From positions 1 to 64,000 of the forward strand of contig NZ_BMGL01000001.1 in the NCBI RefSeq assembly GCF_014640175.1: DNA of 64,000 nucleotides. The letters run 5' to 3'. This document shows, in pieces, positions 33,680 to 42,306 of the stretch. Under the pieces are notes generated by a model, which saw only the letters and a program-made list of their open reading frames with translations, was not told where the DNA came from and searched no databases. The position numbers and the translations under genes were made by a program. Position 1 is the first letter of the stretch. Each line of letters opens with the position of its first letter. The stretch comes from Psychroflexus salis. GTDB taxonomy: Bacteria > Bacteroidota > Bacteroidia > Flavobacteriales > Flavobacteriaceae.

Positions 33680-35578
33680 TTAATATGAACGGTCTTTTTT
33701 ACCTTCCACAAAATTCATAAAAGCTTGATTTACTACGCGGTTACCACCTGGGGTTGGATAATCTCCTGTAAAATACCAATCGCCTAAGTTTTTAGGGCAA
33801 GCTTCATGTAATTTTTCTACAGTTTGGTATATTACCTTAAGTTCAGCATTTAAGCCTTCTTCGCTTAACAAATCAGCTATTTTATCTGAAATTTCTTCGT
33901 TGGTAAAAGGAGCATAAATTTCTTTAACAAAATTTTGAATTTCTACTGAAGGCAATTCTTTTTGCAATAGACATTTTTGGTACACTTCTTCAATTAAATG
34001 CGATTTGTTGTTTTCTTTTAGCAAATGTATTGCTGCCTGAAAAGCTACAAAATCTTCTAATCGAGCCATGTCAATTCCATAACAATCAGGATATCTAATT
34101 TGTGGTGCAGAAGAAACAATAATTATTTTTTTAGGCTGTAGCCTGTCTAACATCTTTAATATACTCTTTTTTAAAGTAGTTCCTCGAACAATGCTATCGT
34201 CTATAATTACAAGATTATCTGTAGGTTTTACCACTCCGTAGGTTACGTCGTACACGTGAGCAACCAAGTCGTCTCGACTAGAATCTTCGGTAATAAATGT
34301 TCTTAATTTAGCATCTTTTACTGCAATTTTTTCGGTACGTAGTCTAAGCGATAAAATCTCGTTTAAACGCTCGTCGGTAAGCGAAGATTTTTCTGCTAAA
34401 ATAGCCTCGTTTTTTTGTCGGCTTAATTCATCTTGAGCAGCTTCAACCATGCCATAAAATGAAGTTTCTGCTGTATTAGGTATATAAGAGAATACGGTAT
34501 TTAAAGTATCGTAATTTATGGCTTCCAAGACATCGGGCATTAATAATTTACCTAATTTTTTACGTTCCTTATAAATTTCAGCATCACTACCACGCGAAAA
34601 ATAAATTCGCTCAAAAGAACAAGCTTTGCGTTCGATGGGCTCAATAATTTTTTTAATGTAAGTTGAACCATCTTTTCGGGTAATTAATGCGTGTCCTGGC
34701 TCTAATTCTATTACATCTTTAAAAGCAACATTAAATGCAGTTTGTATAACGGGCCGCTCCGATGCTACTACTACTACTTCGTCGTCTTTATAGTAATATG
34801 CTGGTCTTATTCCTGCTGGATCGCGCAAAACAAAACTATCTCCATGACCTAGCATACCAGCCATTACATAACCACCATCCCAATCTTTAGACGATTTTTT
34901 AAGAATTTTATGCACCTTTATCTGTTCTATAATATGCGGCGATGCTTGTTTTTTGTTGAAGCCTTCGGACTTCAATTTTTTGTATAATTTACGAACTTCT
35001 GAATCTAAAAAGTGTCCGATTTTTTCCATTACTGTAATGGTGTCGGCTTTTTCTTTAGGATGCTGCCCTAAGTCTACTAAATTATCAAAAAGCTCGTTAA
35101 CATTGGTCATGTTAAAGTTGCCAGCTAAAATTAAGTTTCGGTGCATCCAATTGTTTTGTCGTAAAAAAGGATGAACGCTTTCTATGCTATTTTTACCATA
35201 AGTTCCATACCGCACATGACCTAAAAAAACTTCGCCAATGTAGGGCAAATTTTGTTTTTGAAGCTCCAAGTCGTCGTTGTATTCAGGATGAAGTTTCAAG
35301 GCTGAATTAATGCGTTCGTTAATTTTAGCAAAAATATCTTGTATGGGTTGGGCTTCGTTAGATCGTACTCGACTAATATAACGCGTTCCTGGCTTCATAT
35401 TGAGTTTAATACTAGCTAAACCAGCGCCATCCTGACCACGGTTATGTTGCTTTTCTAACATTAAATACATTTTATTAATGCCGTAAAACGCAGTGCCATA
35501 TTTTTCTTTGTAAAAACTAAGTGGCTTTTGTAATCTTAATAATGCTATTCCACATTCGTGTTTAATTGCGTCGCTCAT
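33680..35578 (-). CDS. Amidophosphoribosyltransferase-like protein (PurF family)
   Basis: 632 residues, longer than the usual ~470-510 of PurF. MSDAIKHE precedes C9 (HECGIALL), the expected N-terminal nucleophile after propeptide cleavage of class II glutamine amidotransferases; HNRGQDGAGLA and GHVRYGTYG are family motifs. The phosphoribosyltransferase loop is NLVIIDDSIVRGTTLKKS near 455-472. A C-terminal extension of about 100 residues follows. The reaction is the first step of purine synthesis (PRPP plus glutamine to phosphoribosylamine). A strong terminator ends only 13 nt before its ATG. Bacteroidota often carry such a long PurF-like protein in addition to a shorter PurF, so this may be a paralogue. 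Confidence 0.85.
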   Translation of the reverse strand: MSDAIKHECGIALLRLQKPLSFYKEKYGTAFYGINKMYLMLEKQHNRGQDGAGLASIKLNMKPGTRYISRVRSNEAQPIQDIFAKINERINSALKLHPEYNDDLELQKQNLPYIGEVFLGHVRYGTYGKNSIESVHPFLRQNNWMHRNLILAGNFNMTNVNELFDNLVDLGQHPKEKADTITVMEKIGHFLDSEVRKLYKKLKSEGFNKKQASPHIIEQIKVHKILKKSSKDWDGGYVMAGMLGHGDSFVLRDPAGIRPAYYYKDDEVVVVASERPVIQTAFNVAFKDVIELEPGHALITRKDGSTYIKKIIEPIERKACSFERIYFSRGSDAEIYKERKKLGKLLMPDVLEAINYDTLNTVFSYIPNTAETSFYGMVEAAQDELSRQKNEAILAEKSSLTDERLNEILSLRLRTEKIAVKDAKLRTFITEDSSRDDLVAHVYDVTYGVVKPTDNLVIIDDSIVRGTTLKKSILKMLDRLQPKKIIIVSSAPQIRYPDCYGIDMARLEDFVAFQAAIHLLKENNKSHLIEEVYQKCLLQKELPSVEIQNFVKEIYAPFTNEEISDKIADLLSEEGLNAELKVIYQTVEKLHEACPKNLGDWYFTGDYPTPGGNRVVNQAFMNFVEGKKDRSY

Positions 35579-35591
35579 GGTACATAAAGGT

Positions 35592-35616
35592 AAAAAAAAG
35601 CCCCAAATTTTGGGGC
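35592..35616 (-). terminator. Rho-independent terminator between the PfkB-like and PurF-like genes
   Basis: On the minus strand GCCCCAAAATTTGGGGC (35616-35600) is followed by eight Ts. The stem begins 5 nt after the kinase stop codon and the T-run ends 13 nt before the PurF-like ATG. It is a textbook terminator but its place leaves almost no leader for the next gene. Confidence 0.85.
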
Positions 35617-35621
35617 AGGAT

Positions 35622-36554
35622 TTATTTTGTTAAGTTAATTTCAAATTGAGTTAAAGCTTTAAAATGCTTTAAACGCTCTTTCGATTCTTTTTTATCTAGG
35701 TTTTGCATACGTTCAGTTCCAAATTTCTCAACACAAAAAGATGCTAAATTTGATCCGTAAATTACCGCGTTTTTCATGTTTTCAAAACTAATATCTTTGG
35801 AGTTAGCCAAATAACCCGCAAATCCACCAGCAAAAGTATCGCCTGCTCCAGTTGGATCAAATACTTCTTCTAAAGGGAGTGCTGGCGCAAAAAACATTTC
35901 TTCGTTATGAAATAGCAAAGCACCATGTTCTCCTTTTTTTATAACTACATGGTCTGGCCCCATATTACGAATTACGCGAGCAGCCTTAACCAGTGAATAT
36001 TCGCCAGAAAGCTGTCTAGCTTCTTCATCGTTAATGGTAATTACATCTACTTTAGCAATTACTTTTTTTAATAAATTTAATGTGGTATCCATCCAAAAAT
36101 TCATAGTATCTAAAACTACTAATTTAGGATTTTTTATCTGTTCTAAAACACTTAATTGAACTGCAGGATGTAAATTTCCAAGCATAACAATTTCAGCATT
36201 TTGAAATTGCGCTGGAACCTTGGGCTGAAAGTCGGCTAATACATTTAGTTGTGTATCTAAAGTATCTCTAGTATTCATATCGTTATGATAACGACCACTC
36301 CAAAAAAATGTTTTCCCTCCTTTAACAATTTCTAAACCATCAAGGTTAATCCCGTTTTGTGTAAGCAAATCTAAATTTGCTTGCGGGAAGTCGTCTCCTA
36401 CAACAGAAACAATTCCTGCGTCTACTTTTTTAAATTGTGCAGCAGCTAAACCAATATAGGTTGCAGCACCACCAAGAATTTTTTCGGTTTTACCAAAAGG
36501 AGTTTCAATGGCATCGAAAGCCACAGTACCTACAATTAATAATTGATGAGACAT
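35622..36554 (-). CDS. PfkB/ribokinase-family sugar kinase
   Basis: 310 residues from the ATG at 36554 (MSHQLLIVGTVAFDAIET). A start at 36572 is unlikely because a promoter element lies at 36569-36577. The family signatures are LGGAATYIGLAAAQF near 32, VSVVGDDFP near 52 and the C-terminal DPTGAGDTFAGGFAGYL near 232, in which the last Asp is the catalytic base. NDEEARQLSG supports the fold. The substrate is not identified; adenosine- or sugar-kinase activity is possible. Confidence 0.87.
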   Translation of the reverse strand: MSHQLLIVGTVAFDAIETPFGKTEKILGGAATYIGLAAAQFKKVDAGIVSVVGDDFPQANLDLLTQNGINLDGLEIVKGGKTFFWSGRYHNDMNTRDTLDTQLNVLADFQPKVPAQFQNAEIVMLGNLHPAVQLSVLEQIKNPKLVVLDTMNFWMDTTLNLLKKVIAKVDVITINDEEARQLSGEYSLVKAARVIRNMGPDHVVIKKGEHGALLFHNEEMFFAPALPLEEVFDPTGAGDTFAGGFAGYLANSKDISFENMKNAVIYGSNLASFCVEKFGTERMQNLDKKESKERLKHFKALTQFEINLTK

Positions 36555-36568
36555 GAATTTATTTTTTT

Positions 36569-36577
36569 GCAAATATA
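36569..36577 (-). promoter_or_regulatory. -7 promoter element of the PfkB-like gene
   Basis: TATATTTGC on the minus strand is an exact TAnnTTTGC match, 15 nt upstream of the ATG at 36554. It fixes the choice of that start over the earlier in-frame codon at 36572. Confidence 0.6.
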
Positions 36578-36614
36578 GGTTTTTAGATACTACTTATACA
36601 ATGAATTTAGAATC

Positions 36615-37229
36615 TTACTTCCTTCCAAAATCAGCTGGAATTTCGCCCCATTTTTTGGTTTCCCATTTTAGTATAGGTGTAGAAAATGAGTTTAGTTTTA
36701 ACCAATTCTCTGCACGTTGAATAAGCTCAAAAAGCTTTTCATTTTTGGCATTTTGCTTCAATTTAGTTTTACATTTTTTTTGCTTCACCCAAGAAATGGC
36801 TATTTTAGAGTCAGAATAAATCGAAATATTGTATTTTTTTTGTTTCACCAATGCCAAAGCATGAACCAATGCCAGAAATTCGCCAATATTATTAGTTCCT
36901 TGTTGAAAAGGCCCTTTTTTAAAAAGCACTTGTTTTGTTTTGGTTACTACGCCCTGATATTCCATTTTACCAGGATTCCCGCTACAAGCCGCATCTACCG
37001 CAATAGAATTAAAATCTATTTCATTTAAATAAGTTGGGTTAATCTGCCCCTCTTCTTTCTTAAATCCAAAATAACCCATATTAAAGGCTTCTTTAGCTTC
37101 AACTAGACTTTTAAAAGATTTGTATTTTGCCTGGGGATAGTTTGTAATATACTTTTTACACTCCTGCCAAGAATTATAAATTCCAGGCTCAAAACCTTCC
37201 CAAACTACATAGTATTTTTGTTTCGCCAT
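36615..37229 (-). CDS. rnhA: Ribonuclease H with N-terminal viroplasmin/hybrid-binding domain
   Basis: 204 residues. Residues 3-47 are the viroplasmin (caulimovirus-type hybrid-binding) domain: KYYVVWEGFEPGIYNSWQEC then YKSFKSLVEAKEAF, which grips RNA-DNA hybrids. Residues ~72-200 are RNase HI with D79 (IAVDAACSGNPG), E117 (GTNNIGEFLALVHA) and D140 (IYSDSKIAISWV), the metal-binding acids. It cleaves RNA in RNA-DNA hybrids. It begins 3 bp after purN, so purN-rnhA are probably cotranscribed. Confidence 0.93.
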   Translation of the reverse strand: MAKQKYYVVWEGFEPGIYNSWQECKKYITNYPQAKYKSFKSLVEAKEAFNMGYFGFKKEEGQINPTYLNEIDFNSIAVDAACSGNPGKMEYQGVVTKTKQVLFKKGPFQQGTNNIGEFLALVHALALVKQKKYNISIYSDSKIAISWVKQKKCKTKLKQNAKNEKLFELIQRAENWLKLNSFSTPILKWETKKWGEIPADFGRK

Positions 37230-37232
37230 ACA

Positions 37233-37820
37233 TTAGTTTTCTTCCAATAATTGCTGAATTACTTTTGGATAATGACGATATTCTAAAATGTGGATTTTAT
37301 CTCGTAAGCTTCGTAAAGTATCATTCGGCTCTACTTCTACAGTTTCTTGGAAGATTATTTTCCCCTTATCGTAAACTTCATTTACATAATGAATAGTTAT
37401 ACCTGAATTATTTTCATTATTATCTAAAACAGCTTTATGTACACGATCGCCGTACATACCTTTGCCGCCGTAGTTAGGCAATAATGCAGGATGGATATTA
37501 ATTATTTTCTCTGAAAAGTGAGCTATAATAGATTTAGGTATTTTCCACAAAAATCCTGCTAAAACAATAAGTTCAGGATTAATATCTATTAGTAGTTGAA
37601 GTACCTCGTCACTTTCCTGAAAACTGTATTTATCAAATTGTACTGCTTGTACACCATGTAAATGCGCTTTTTCTAAAACTTCGGCTTTTGGATTATTCGA
37701 AAAAACATGCGTAACCGCCATAGAAGAGTCTACACGTTCAAAATAGTTGATAATATTTTCGGCATTGGTTCCTGTTCCCGATGCAAAAATCACAATTTTT
37801 TGGGTTTTTATTCTATTCAT
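37233..37820 (-). CDS. purN: Phosphoribosylglycinamide formyltransferase
   Basis: 195 residues from the ATG at 37820; the codon two earlier in frame is TTG. IVIFASGTGTNAENII at the N-terminus, VLAGFLWKIP, and IINIHPALLPNYGGKGMYG with the catalytic N-H pair are typical; GITIHYVNEVYDKGKIIFQE holds the catalytic Asp region. It formylates GAR in purine synthesis with 10-formyl-tetrahydrofolate. Neighbour to a PurF-like gene two genes away. Divergent from acpP. Confidence 0.94.
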   Translation of the reverse strand: MNRIKTQKIVIFASGTGTNAENIINYFERVDSSMAVTHVFSNNPKAEVLEKAHLHGVQAVQFDKYSFQESDEVLQLLIDINPELIVLAGFLWKIPKSIIAHFSEKIINIHPALLPNYGGKGMYGDRVHKAVLDNNENNSGITIHYVNEVYDKGKIIFQETVEVEPNDTLRSLRDKIHILEYRHYPKVIQQLLEEN

Positions 37821-37941
37821 TCTCAATTAGGTTAGGAAAAATAAACTTAAAATTATTAGGTTGTTAGTGCGTTTATTCAGTAAATTTAATTATTTTTAAT
37901 CACATTTTTGGTATTAAAACTTGTTTTCAACTAAAAGTTTT

Positions 37942-37950
37942 TATTTTTGC
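37942..37950 (+). promoter_or_regulatory. -7 promoter element of acpP
   Basis: TATTTTTGC is an exact TAnnTTTGC match, 30 nt before the acpP ATG. A TTG at 37921-37923 lies 18 nt upstream of it, near the expected -33 place. It should drive acpP-fabF and probably rnc. Confidence 0.65.
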
Positions 37951-37978
37951 CAACTGTATAAACTTAAAAATAATAATC

Positions 37979-38215
37979 ATGTCAGACATTGCATCAAGAG
38001 TAAAAGCCATTATCGTTGATAAATTAGGAGTAGACGAAAATGAAGTAGTAAGCGAAGCTAGCTTTACAAACGACTTAGGTGCGGATTCTTTAGATACCGT
38101 AGAACTTATTATGGAATTCGAAAAAGAATTTGATATCCAAATACCAGACGACCAAGCTGAAAATATCGCAACAGTAGGTCAAGCAACTTCTTACATAGAA
38201 GAAGCAAAAAAATAA
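37979..38215 (+). CDS. acpP: Acyl carrier protein
   Basis: 78 residues, acidic, four-helix ACP. The phosphopantetheine attachment Ser is S37 in [11 protein letters not shown]. It carries growing acyl chains in type II fatty acid synthesis. fabF follows by 15 bp, the usual bacterial arrangement. Confidence 0.97.
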   Translation: MSDIASRVKAIIVDKLGVDENEVVSEASFTNDLGADSLDTVELIMEFEKEFDIQIPDDQAENIATVGQATSYIEEAKK

Positions 38216-38230
38216 TTAATTTTTAATTTC

Positions 38231-39484
38231 ATGGAGTTAAAGCGAGTTGTTGTTACAGGCATGGGTGCGCTCACGCCAATAGGTAATAATTTAAACGATT
38301 ACTGGGAGAGTCTTGCCGCAGGCAAAAGTGGCTCTGCTCCTATTACGTATTACAATACGGAAAAGTTTAAAACAAAATTCGCATGTGAAATTAAAAATTT
38401 CAACACGGAAGACTTTTTCGACAGGAAAGAAGTTCGGCGTTTAGACAAATTTGCACAATATGCAATGGTCGCTGCAGATGAAGCTATTTTAGATTCTAAA
38501 TTAAATTTAGATGTAGTAGATAAATATCGTGTAGGAGTAATTTGGGGCGCTGGCATTGGTGGTTTAGAAACTTTTCAAAACGAAGTAATATCGTACGCAA
38601 AAGGAGATGGAACACCAAGGTTCAATCCTTTTTTTATTCCTAAAATGATAGCCGATATTGCCCCTGGTAATATCTCTATTAAACACGGTTTTATGGGGCC
38701 GAATTATACAACGGTTTCAGCGTGTGCATCTTCAGCAAATGCAATGATCGATGCTTTAAATTCCATACGTTTAGGTCATACCGATGTTGTAGTTACTGGC
38801 GGAAGCGAAGCAGCTGTAACCGAAGCTGGAATGGGAGGATTTAATTCCATGCACGCATTATCGACCAGAAACGAAAGCCCGGAAACCGCATCGCGCCCAT
38901 TTGATGCTACTCGAGATGGTTTTGTTCTTGGCGAAGGAGCAGGCGCTTTAGTACTCGAAGAATACGAACACGCAAAAGCAAGAGGGGCTAAAATTTATGC
39001 CGAAGTTGCGGGTGGTGGACTATCTTCTGATGCTTACCACATGACAGCTCCACATCCAGACGGAATTGGTGTAATTGCTGTTATGAAAAATTGCTTACAA
39101 AATGCAGGTTTACAACCAGAAGATGTTGATGCCATCAATACACATGGCACGTCAACTCCGTTAGGCGATGTTGCAGAACTAAAAGCAATTAAAGAAGTTT
39201 TTGGAAATCATGCTAAAAACATCAATATAAATTCAACTAAATCAATGACGGGGCATTTGTTAGGTGCTGCTGGTGCAGTAGAAGCTATCGCTTCTATATT
39301 AGCAATGAATAATAGTTTGGTTCCACCTACCATTAACCACGAAGTTGCAGACGAAAATATTGATCCTGAATTAAACCTAACCTTAAATAAAGCTCAAAAA
39401 AGAAACTTAAATGTTGTAATGAGCAATACCTTTGGTTTTGGTGGACATAACGCTTGTGTAGTATTCAAAAAATTAGTAGAATAA
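38231..39484 (+). CDS. fabF: Beta-ketoacyl-ACP synthase II
   Basis: 417 residues. The Cys-His-His triad is complete: C165 in TVSACASSAN, H305 in NTHGTSTPLGD and H342 in KSMTGHLLGAAG, with K337. It condenses malonyl-ACP with acyl-ACP to lengthen fatty acids. It lies between acpP and rnc, a gene order conserved in many bacteria. Confidence 0.97.
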   Translation: MELKRVVVTGMGALTPIGNNLNDYWESLAAGKSGSAPITYYNTEKFKTKFACEIKNFNTEDFFDRKEVRRLDKFAQYAMVAADEAILDSKLNLDVVDKYRVGVIWGAGIGGLETFQNEVISYAKGDGTPRFNPFFIPKMIADIAPGNISIKHGFMGPNYTTVSACASSANAMIDALNSIRLGHTDVVVTGGSEAAVTEAGMGGFNSMHALSTRNESPETASRPFDATRDGFVLGEGAGALVLEEYEHAKARGAKIYAEVAGGGLSSDAYHMTAPHPDGIGVIAVMKNCLQNAGLQPEDVDAINTHGTSTPLGDVAELKAIKEVFGNHAKNININSTKSMTGHLLGAAGAVEAIASILAMNNSLVPPTINHEVADENIDPELNLTLNKAQKRNLNVVMSNTFGFGGHNACVVFKKLVE

Positions 39485-39493
39485 TATTACTAA

Positions 39494-40225
39494 ATGAGCT
39501 TTTTTAAAAAAATAATGAAATCCCGTTCTGAGAAGGACGGGATTATTTATGAAAAACTAAATGCAGTTATGGGTTTTAAACCCAAAAACTTAAGTATTTA
39601 CGAAAAGGCTTTTATACATTCTTCCGCTAAAAAAAAAGATAGCTTCGGAAACAATGTAAATTATGAACGATTAGAATTTTTAGGCGATTCTATCCTTGGA
39701 GCTATTATTTCTTGCTATCTTTTTGACGAAGCACCACATGGCGATGAAGGCTATTTAACCAAAATGCGATCGAAAATTGTAAGTAGAAAAAACCTGAACT
39801 TATTAGGCGAAAACTTAGGATTAATCGATTTGTTAGTGTCTAAAGTAGACCATAAACATGTAGGCACAAACATACATGGCAATTTATTTGAAGCCTTAAT
39901 CGGTGCTATTTATTTAGACCGAGGTTATAAATTTTGCGAAACTTTTATTTATTCAAAAATAATTGAACCGCACGTAGACCTAAAAAAATTAGAAGGAAAA
40001 ATAATTAGTTATAAAAGTCTAATTATTGAATGGTGCCAAAAAATGCATTACAATTTTGAGTATCATGTAGCTGAAGAAGATGGAGTAGATGGATTAAAAT
40101 ATTTTGAAATTCGACTTTGTATTAACAACGAAAACATAGCGAAAGCTAGAGAAGTTTCAAAGAAAAAGGCAGAAGAGAAAGCATCGAGAAGAGCTTATTA
40201 TGCGTTACAAAACTATATTAATTAA
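39494..40225 (+). CDS. rnc: Ribonuclease III
   Basis: 243 residues. The RNase III signature NYERLEFLGDSILG lies at 56-69 (E61, D65), and GNLFEALIGAIYLD supplies the second acidic pair. A double-stranded RNA-binding domain occupies about 168-240 (SLIIEWCQKMHYNFEYHV; KAREVSKKKAEEKASRRAYYAL). It processes rRNA and structured RNAs. It starts 9 bp after fabF. Confidence 0.95.
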   Translation: MSFFKKIMKSRSEKDGIIYEKLNAVMGFKPKNLSIYEKAFIHSSAKKKDSFGNNVNYERLEFLGDSILGAIISCYLFDEAPHGDEGYLTKMRSKIVSRKNLNLLGENLGLIDLLVSKVDHKHVGTNIHGNLFEALIGAIYLDRGYKFCETFIYSKIIEPHVDLKKLEGKIISYKSLIIEWCQKMHYNFEYHVAEEDGVDGLKYFEIRLCINNENIAKAREVSKKKAEEKASRRAYYALQNYIN

Positions 40226-40282
40226 AAAATATTTTTTTACTAGTTAATATCTACGTACTTTTAAATTTGATTTTTTAACAAA

Positions 40283-40777
40283 ATGAAAAAGAACAAGTTG
40301 GTACTAGAGCAGGTAGTAAGCACTGATTTTTTGTTAATAGGTATAAATGCTTCAACTGAAATGTATCAATTAGCCTATTATATCAACAAAAAAGTTAATA
40401 TCAACTTTAAAAGAGCAGAGCGCGATATCGATTTTTATTATGCTAATGCAATTGCATTGTACCAATGGTACGAGTATTATTCAAAAGACTTACAAAGCAA
40501 AGTATATTTTGTTGCTAATAAATCTTATAGCAAAGAAACAAACATGAATTCTACAGGAAATTTATTTGCTGAAAATAATAAAGAAGAACTTAAACTAAGG
40601 TATTTAATTCCTGAATTTAAAAACGTAGATTATTTTATAAAAGTGGAAGAAACAACCTTAGACCAAATAAATTATAAGAGTTTATTGTTTCAACTCAATA
40701 CTATAAAACAAATATCTACTGCTTATCAAATTGACATTCAAAAACTTAAAACACCAGAAAACTTAATATTTTATTAA
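40283..40777 (+). CDS. IPExxxVDY family protein
   Basis: 164 residues, no signal peptide or membrane span. The name-giving motif is IPEFKNVDY at 109-117. The family is restricted largely to Bacteroidota, is usually found next to rnc and pyk, and has no known function. Its stop overlaps the pyk start by one base (TAATG), so translation is probably coupled. Confidence 0.88.
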   Translation: MKKNKLVLEQVVSTDFLLIGINASTEMYQLAYYINKKVNINFKRAERDIDFYYANAIALYQWYEYYSKDLQSKVYFVANKSYSKETNMNSTGNLFAENNKEELKLRYLIPEFKNVDYFIKVEETTLDQINYKSLLFQLNTIKQISTAYQIDIQKLKTPENLIFY

Positions 40778-42207
40778 TGGACAAACTAAAAAAAACTAAA
40801 ATTGTTGCAACCTTAGGACCAGCTACTTCAGACAAGTCTGTATTGCGTGAAATGCTAGAAGAAGGAGCCAATATATTCAGAATCAACTTTTCGCATGCAG
40901 ATTACGATGATGTTCGAGAACGCGTAAAAATGATTCGTGAATTGAATGAAGAATATGGGCTAAATGCAGGAATTCTAGCAGACTTGCAAGGACCTAAACT
41001 TCGTGTAGGCAAGATGAAAGAAGATGTAATGGTTAGTAAAGGCGATACCATTACCTTTAAAACTGGAAAAGAATTTGAAGGCGATGCCAACCAAGTATAC
41101 ATGAATTATGAAACTTTTCCACAAGATGTAAATCCTGGCGAACGTATTTTGTTAGACGATGGAAAACTAATTTTTGAAGTTGTTGCTACCAATCGTAAAG
41201 ATGCAGTAGAAACAAAAGTTGTACAAGGCGGGCCTTTAAAATCTAGAAAAGGGGTTAACTTGCCCAATACTAAAATTTCACTTCCTGCACTTACCGAAAA
41301 AGATGTAAAAGATGCAAAATTTGCTTGCGAACTGGAAGTTGATTGGATTGCTTTGTCTTTTGTTCGCTATGCTAGCGACTTAAAGATACTCCAAAAACTA
41401 ATTAAAAAACATAGCAAGTATAAAATACCAATTGTTGCAAAAATTGAAAAGCCAGAAGGCGTTACCAATATCGATAAAATTATTGCATATTGTGATGGAT
41501 TAATGGTTGCCCGAGGCGATTTAGGTGTAGAAGTTCCAGCTCACGAAGTTCCACTAATTCAGAAAAAATTAGTGCTTAAAGCAAAAGAAGCTAGAATTCC
41601 TGTAATTATTGCCACCCAAATGATGGAAACAATGATTACAAGCCTTACGCCTACTCGAGCAGAAGTAAACGATGTAGCTAATTCAGTAATGGATGGTGCA
41701 GACGCTGTAATGCTTAGTGGAGAAACTTCTGTTGGAAAATACCCAGTGCAAGTAATTCAAAAAATGAGTCAAGTAATTAAAAGTGTAGAAAACTCACCTT
41801 TAATTCGTGTCCCACAGCAAGCCCCTCATATTCGTACCAAACGCTATATTACCAAATCAGTTTGTTACCATGCTGCAGTTATGGCAAACGAAATTAAGGC
41901 TAAGTCCATTTGTACTTTAACCAATAGTGGCTATACTGCATTTCAAATTTCGGCATGGAGACCCGACTCTAATGTTCTAGCTTTTACTTCTAACAAACGC
42001 ATCTTGACACAGCTTAGTTTACTTTGGGGAGTAAATGCCTTTTTTTACGATAAGTTTAGTAGTACAGACGAGACGATAAAAGATGTAAATGAAATTGCTA
42101 AAAAGCATGGTTTTGTAAATGCTGGAGATTTCTCCATAAACCTTGCTGCTATGCCAATTGAAGATAAAGGCATGGTAAATACCTTGCGAATTTCTGAGAT
42201 AGAATAG
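40777..42207 (+). CDS. pyk: Pyruvate kinase
   Basis: 476 residues. KIVATLGPATSD at the start, FRINFSHADY with the catalytic Arg and Asn region, IPIVAKIEKPEGV with the active-site Lys, and the ADP/Mg site MVARGDLGVEVP followed by IATQMMETM and VMDGADAVMLSGETSVGKYP. The C-terminal regulatory-type domain is present (from about 355). It makes ATP and pyruvate from phosphoenolpyruvate. It is followed by a long hairpin that runs into the next gene. Confidence 0.97.
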   Translation: MDKLKKTKIVATLGPATSDKSVLREMLEEGANIFRINFSHADYDDVRERVKMIRELNEEYGLNAGILADLQGPKLRVGKMKEDVMVSKGDTITFKTGKEFEGDANQVYMNYETFPQDVNPGERILLDDGKLIFEVVATNRKDAVETKVVQGGPLKSRKGVNLPNTKISLPALTEKDVKDAKFACELEVDWIALSFVRYASDLKILQKLIKKHSKYKIPIVAKIEKPEGVTNIDKIIAYCDGLMVARGDLGVEVPAHEVPLIQKKLVLKAKEARIPVIIATQMMETMITSLTPTRAEVNDVANSVMDGADAVMLSGETSVGKYPVQVIQKMSQVIKSVENSPLIRVPQQAPHIRTKRYITKSVCYHAAVMANEIKAKSICTLTNSGYTAFQISAWRPDSNVLAFTSNKRILTQLSLLWGVNAFFYDKFSSTDETIKDVNEIAKKHGFVNAGDFSINLAAMPIEDKGMVNTLRISEIE

Positions 42208-42223
42208 CACAACAGATTTTTGT

Positions 42224-42306
42224 AAAAGGCGAATACAAGTTTCAAAGAATTAGTGTACTTTTAAGCTAAATTACACAAGCATGAAACTTCGTATTCGCCT
42301 TTTTTT
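42224..42306 (+). terminator. Long hairpin spanning the pyk 3' region and the start of the next gene
   Basis: AAAAGGCGAATAC-AAGTTTC (42224-42243) pairs with the complementary stretch 42283-42303, the only defect being one unpaired G on the right arm. The loop is 39 nt. The right arm is codons 1-7 of the 42281 gene and is followed by Ts (42301-42306). It could end pyk transcription, or hide the start of the hydrolase gene when RNA is made through it. Confidence 0.6.
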
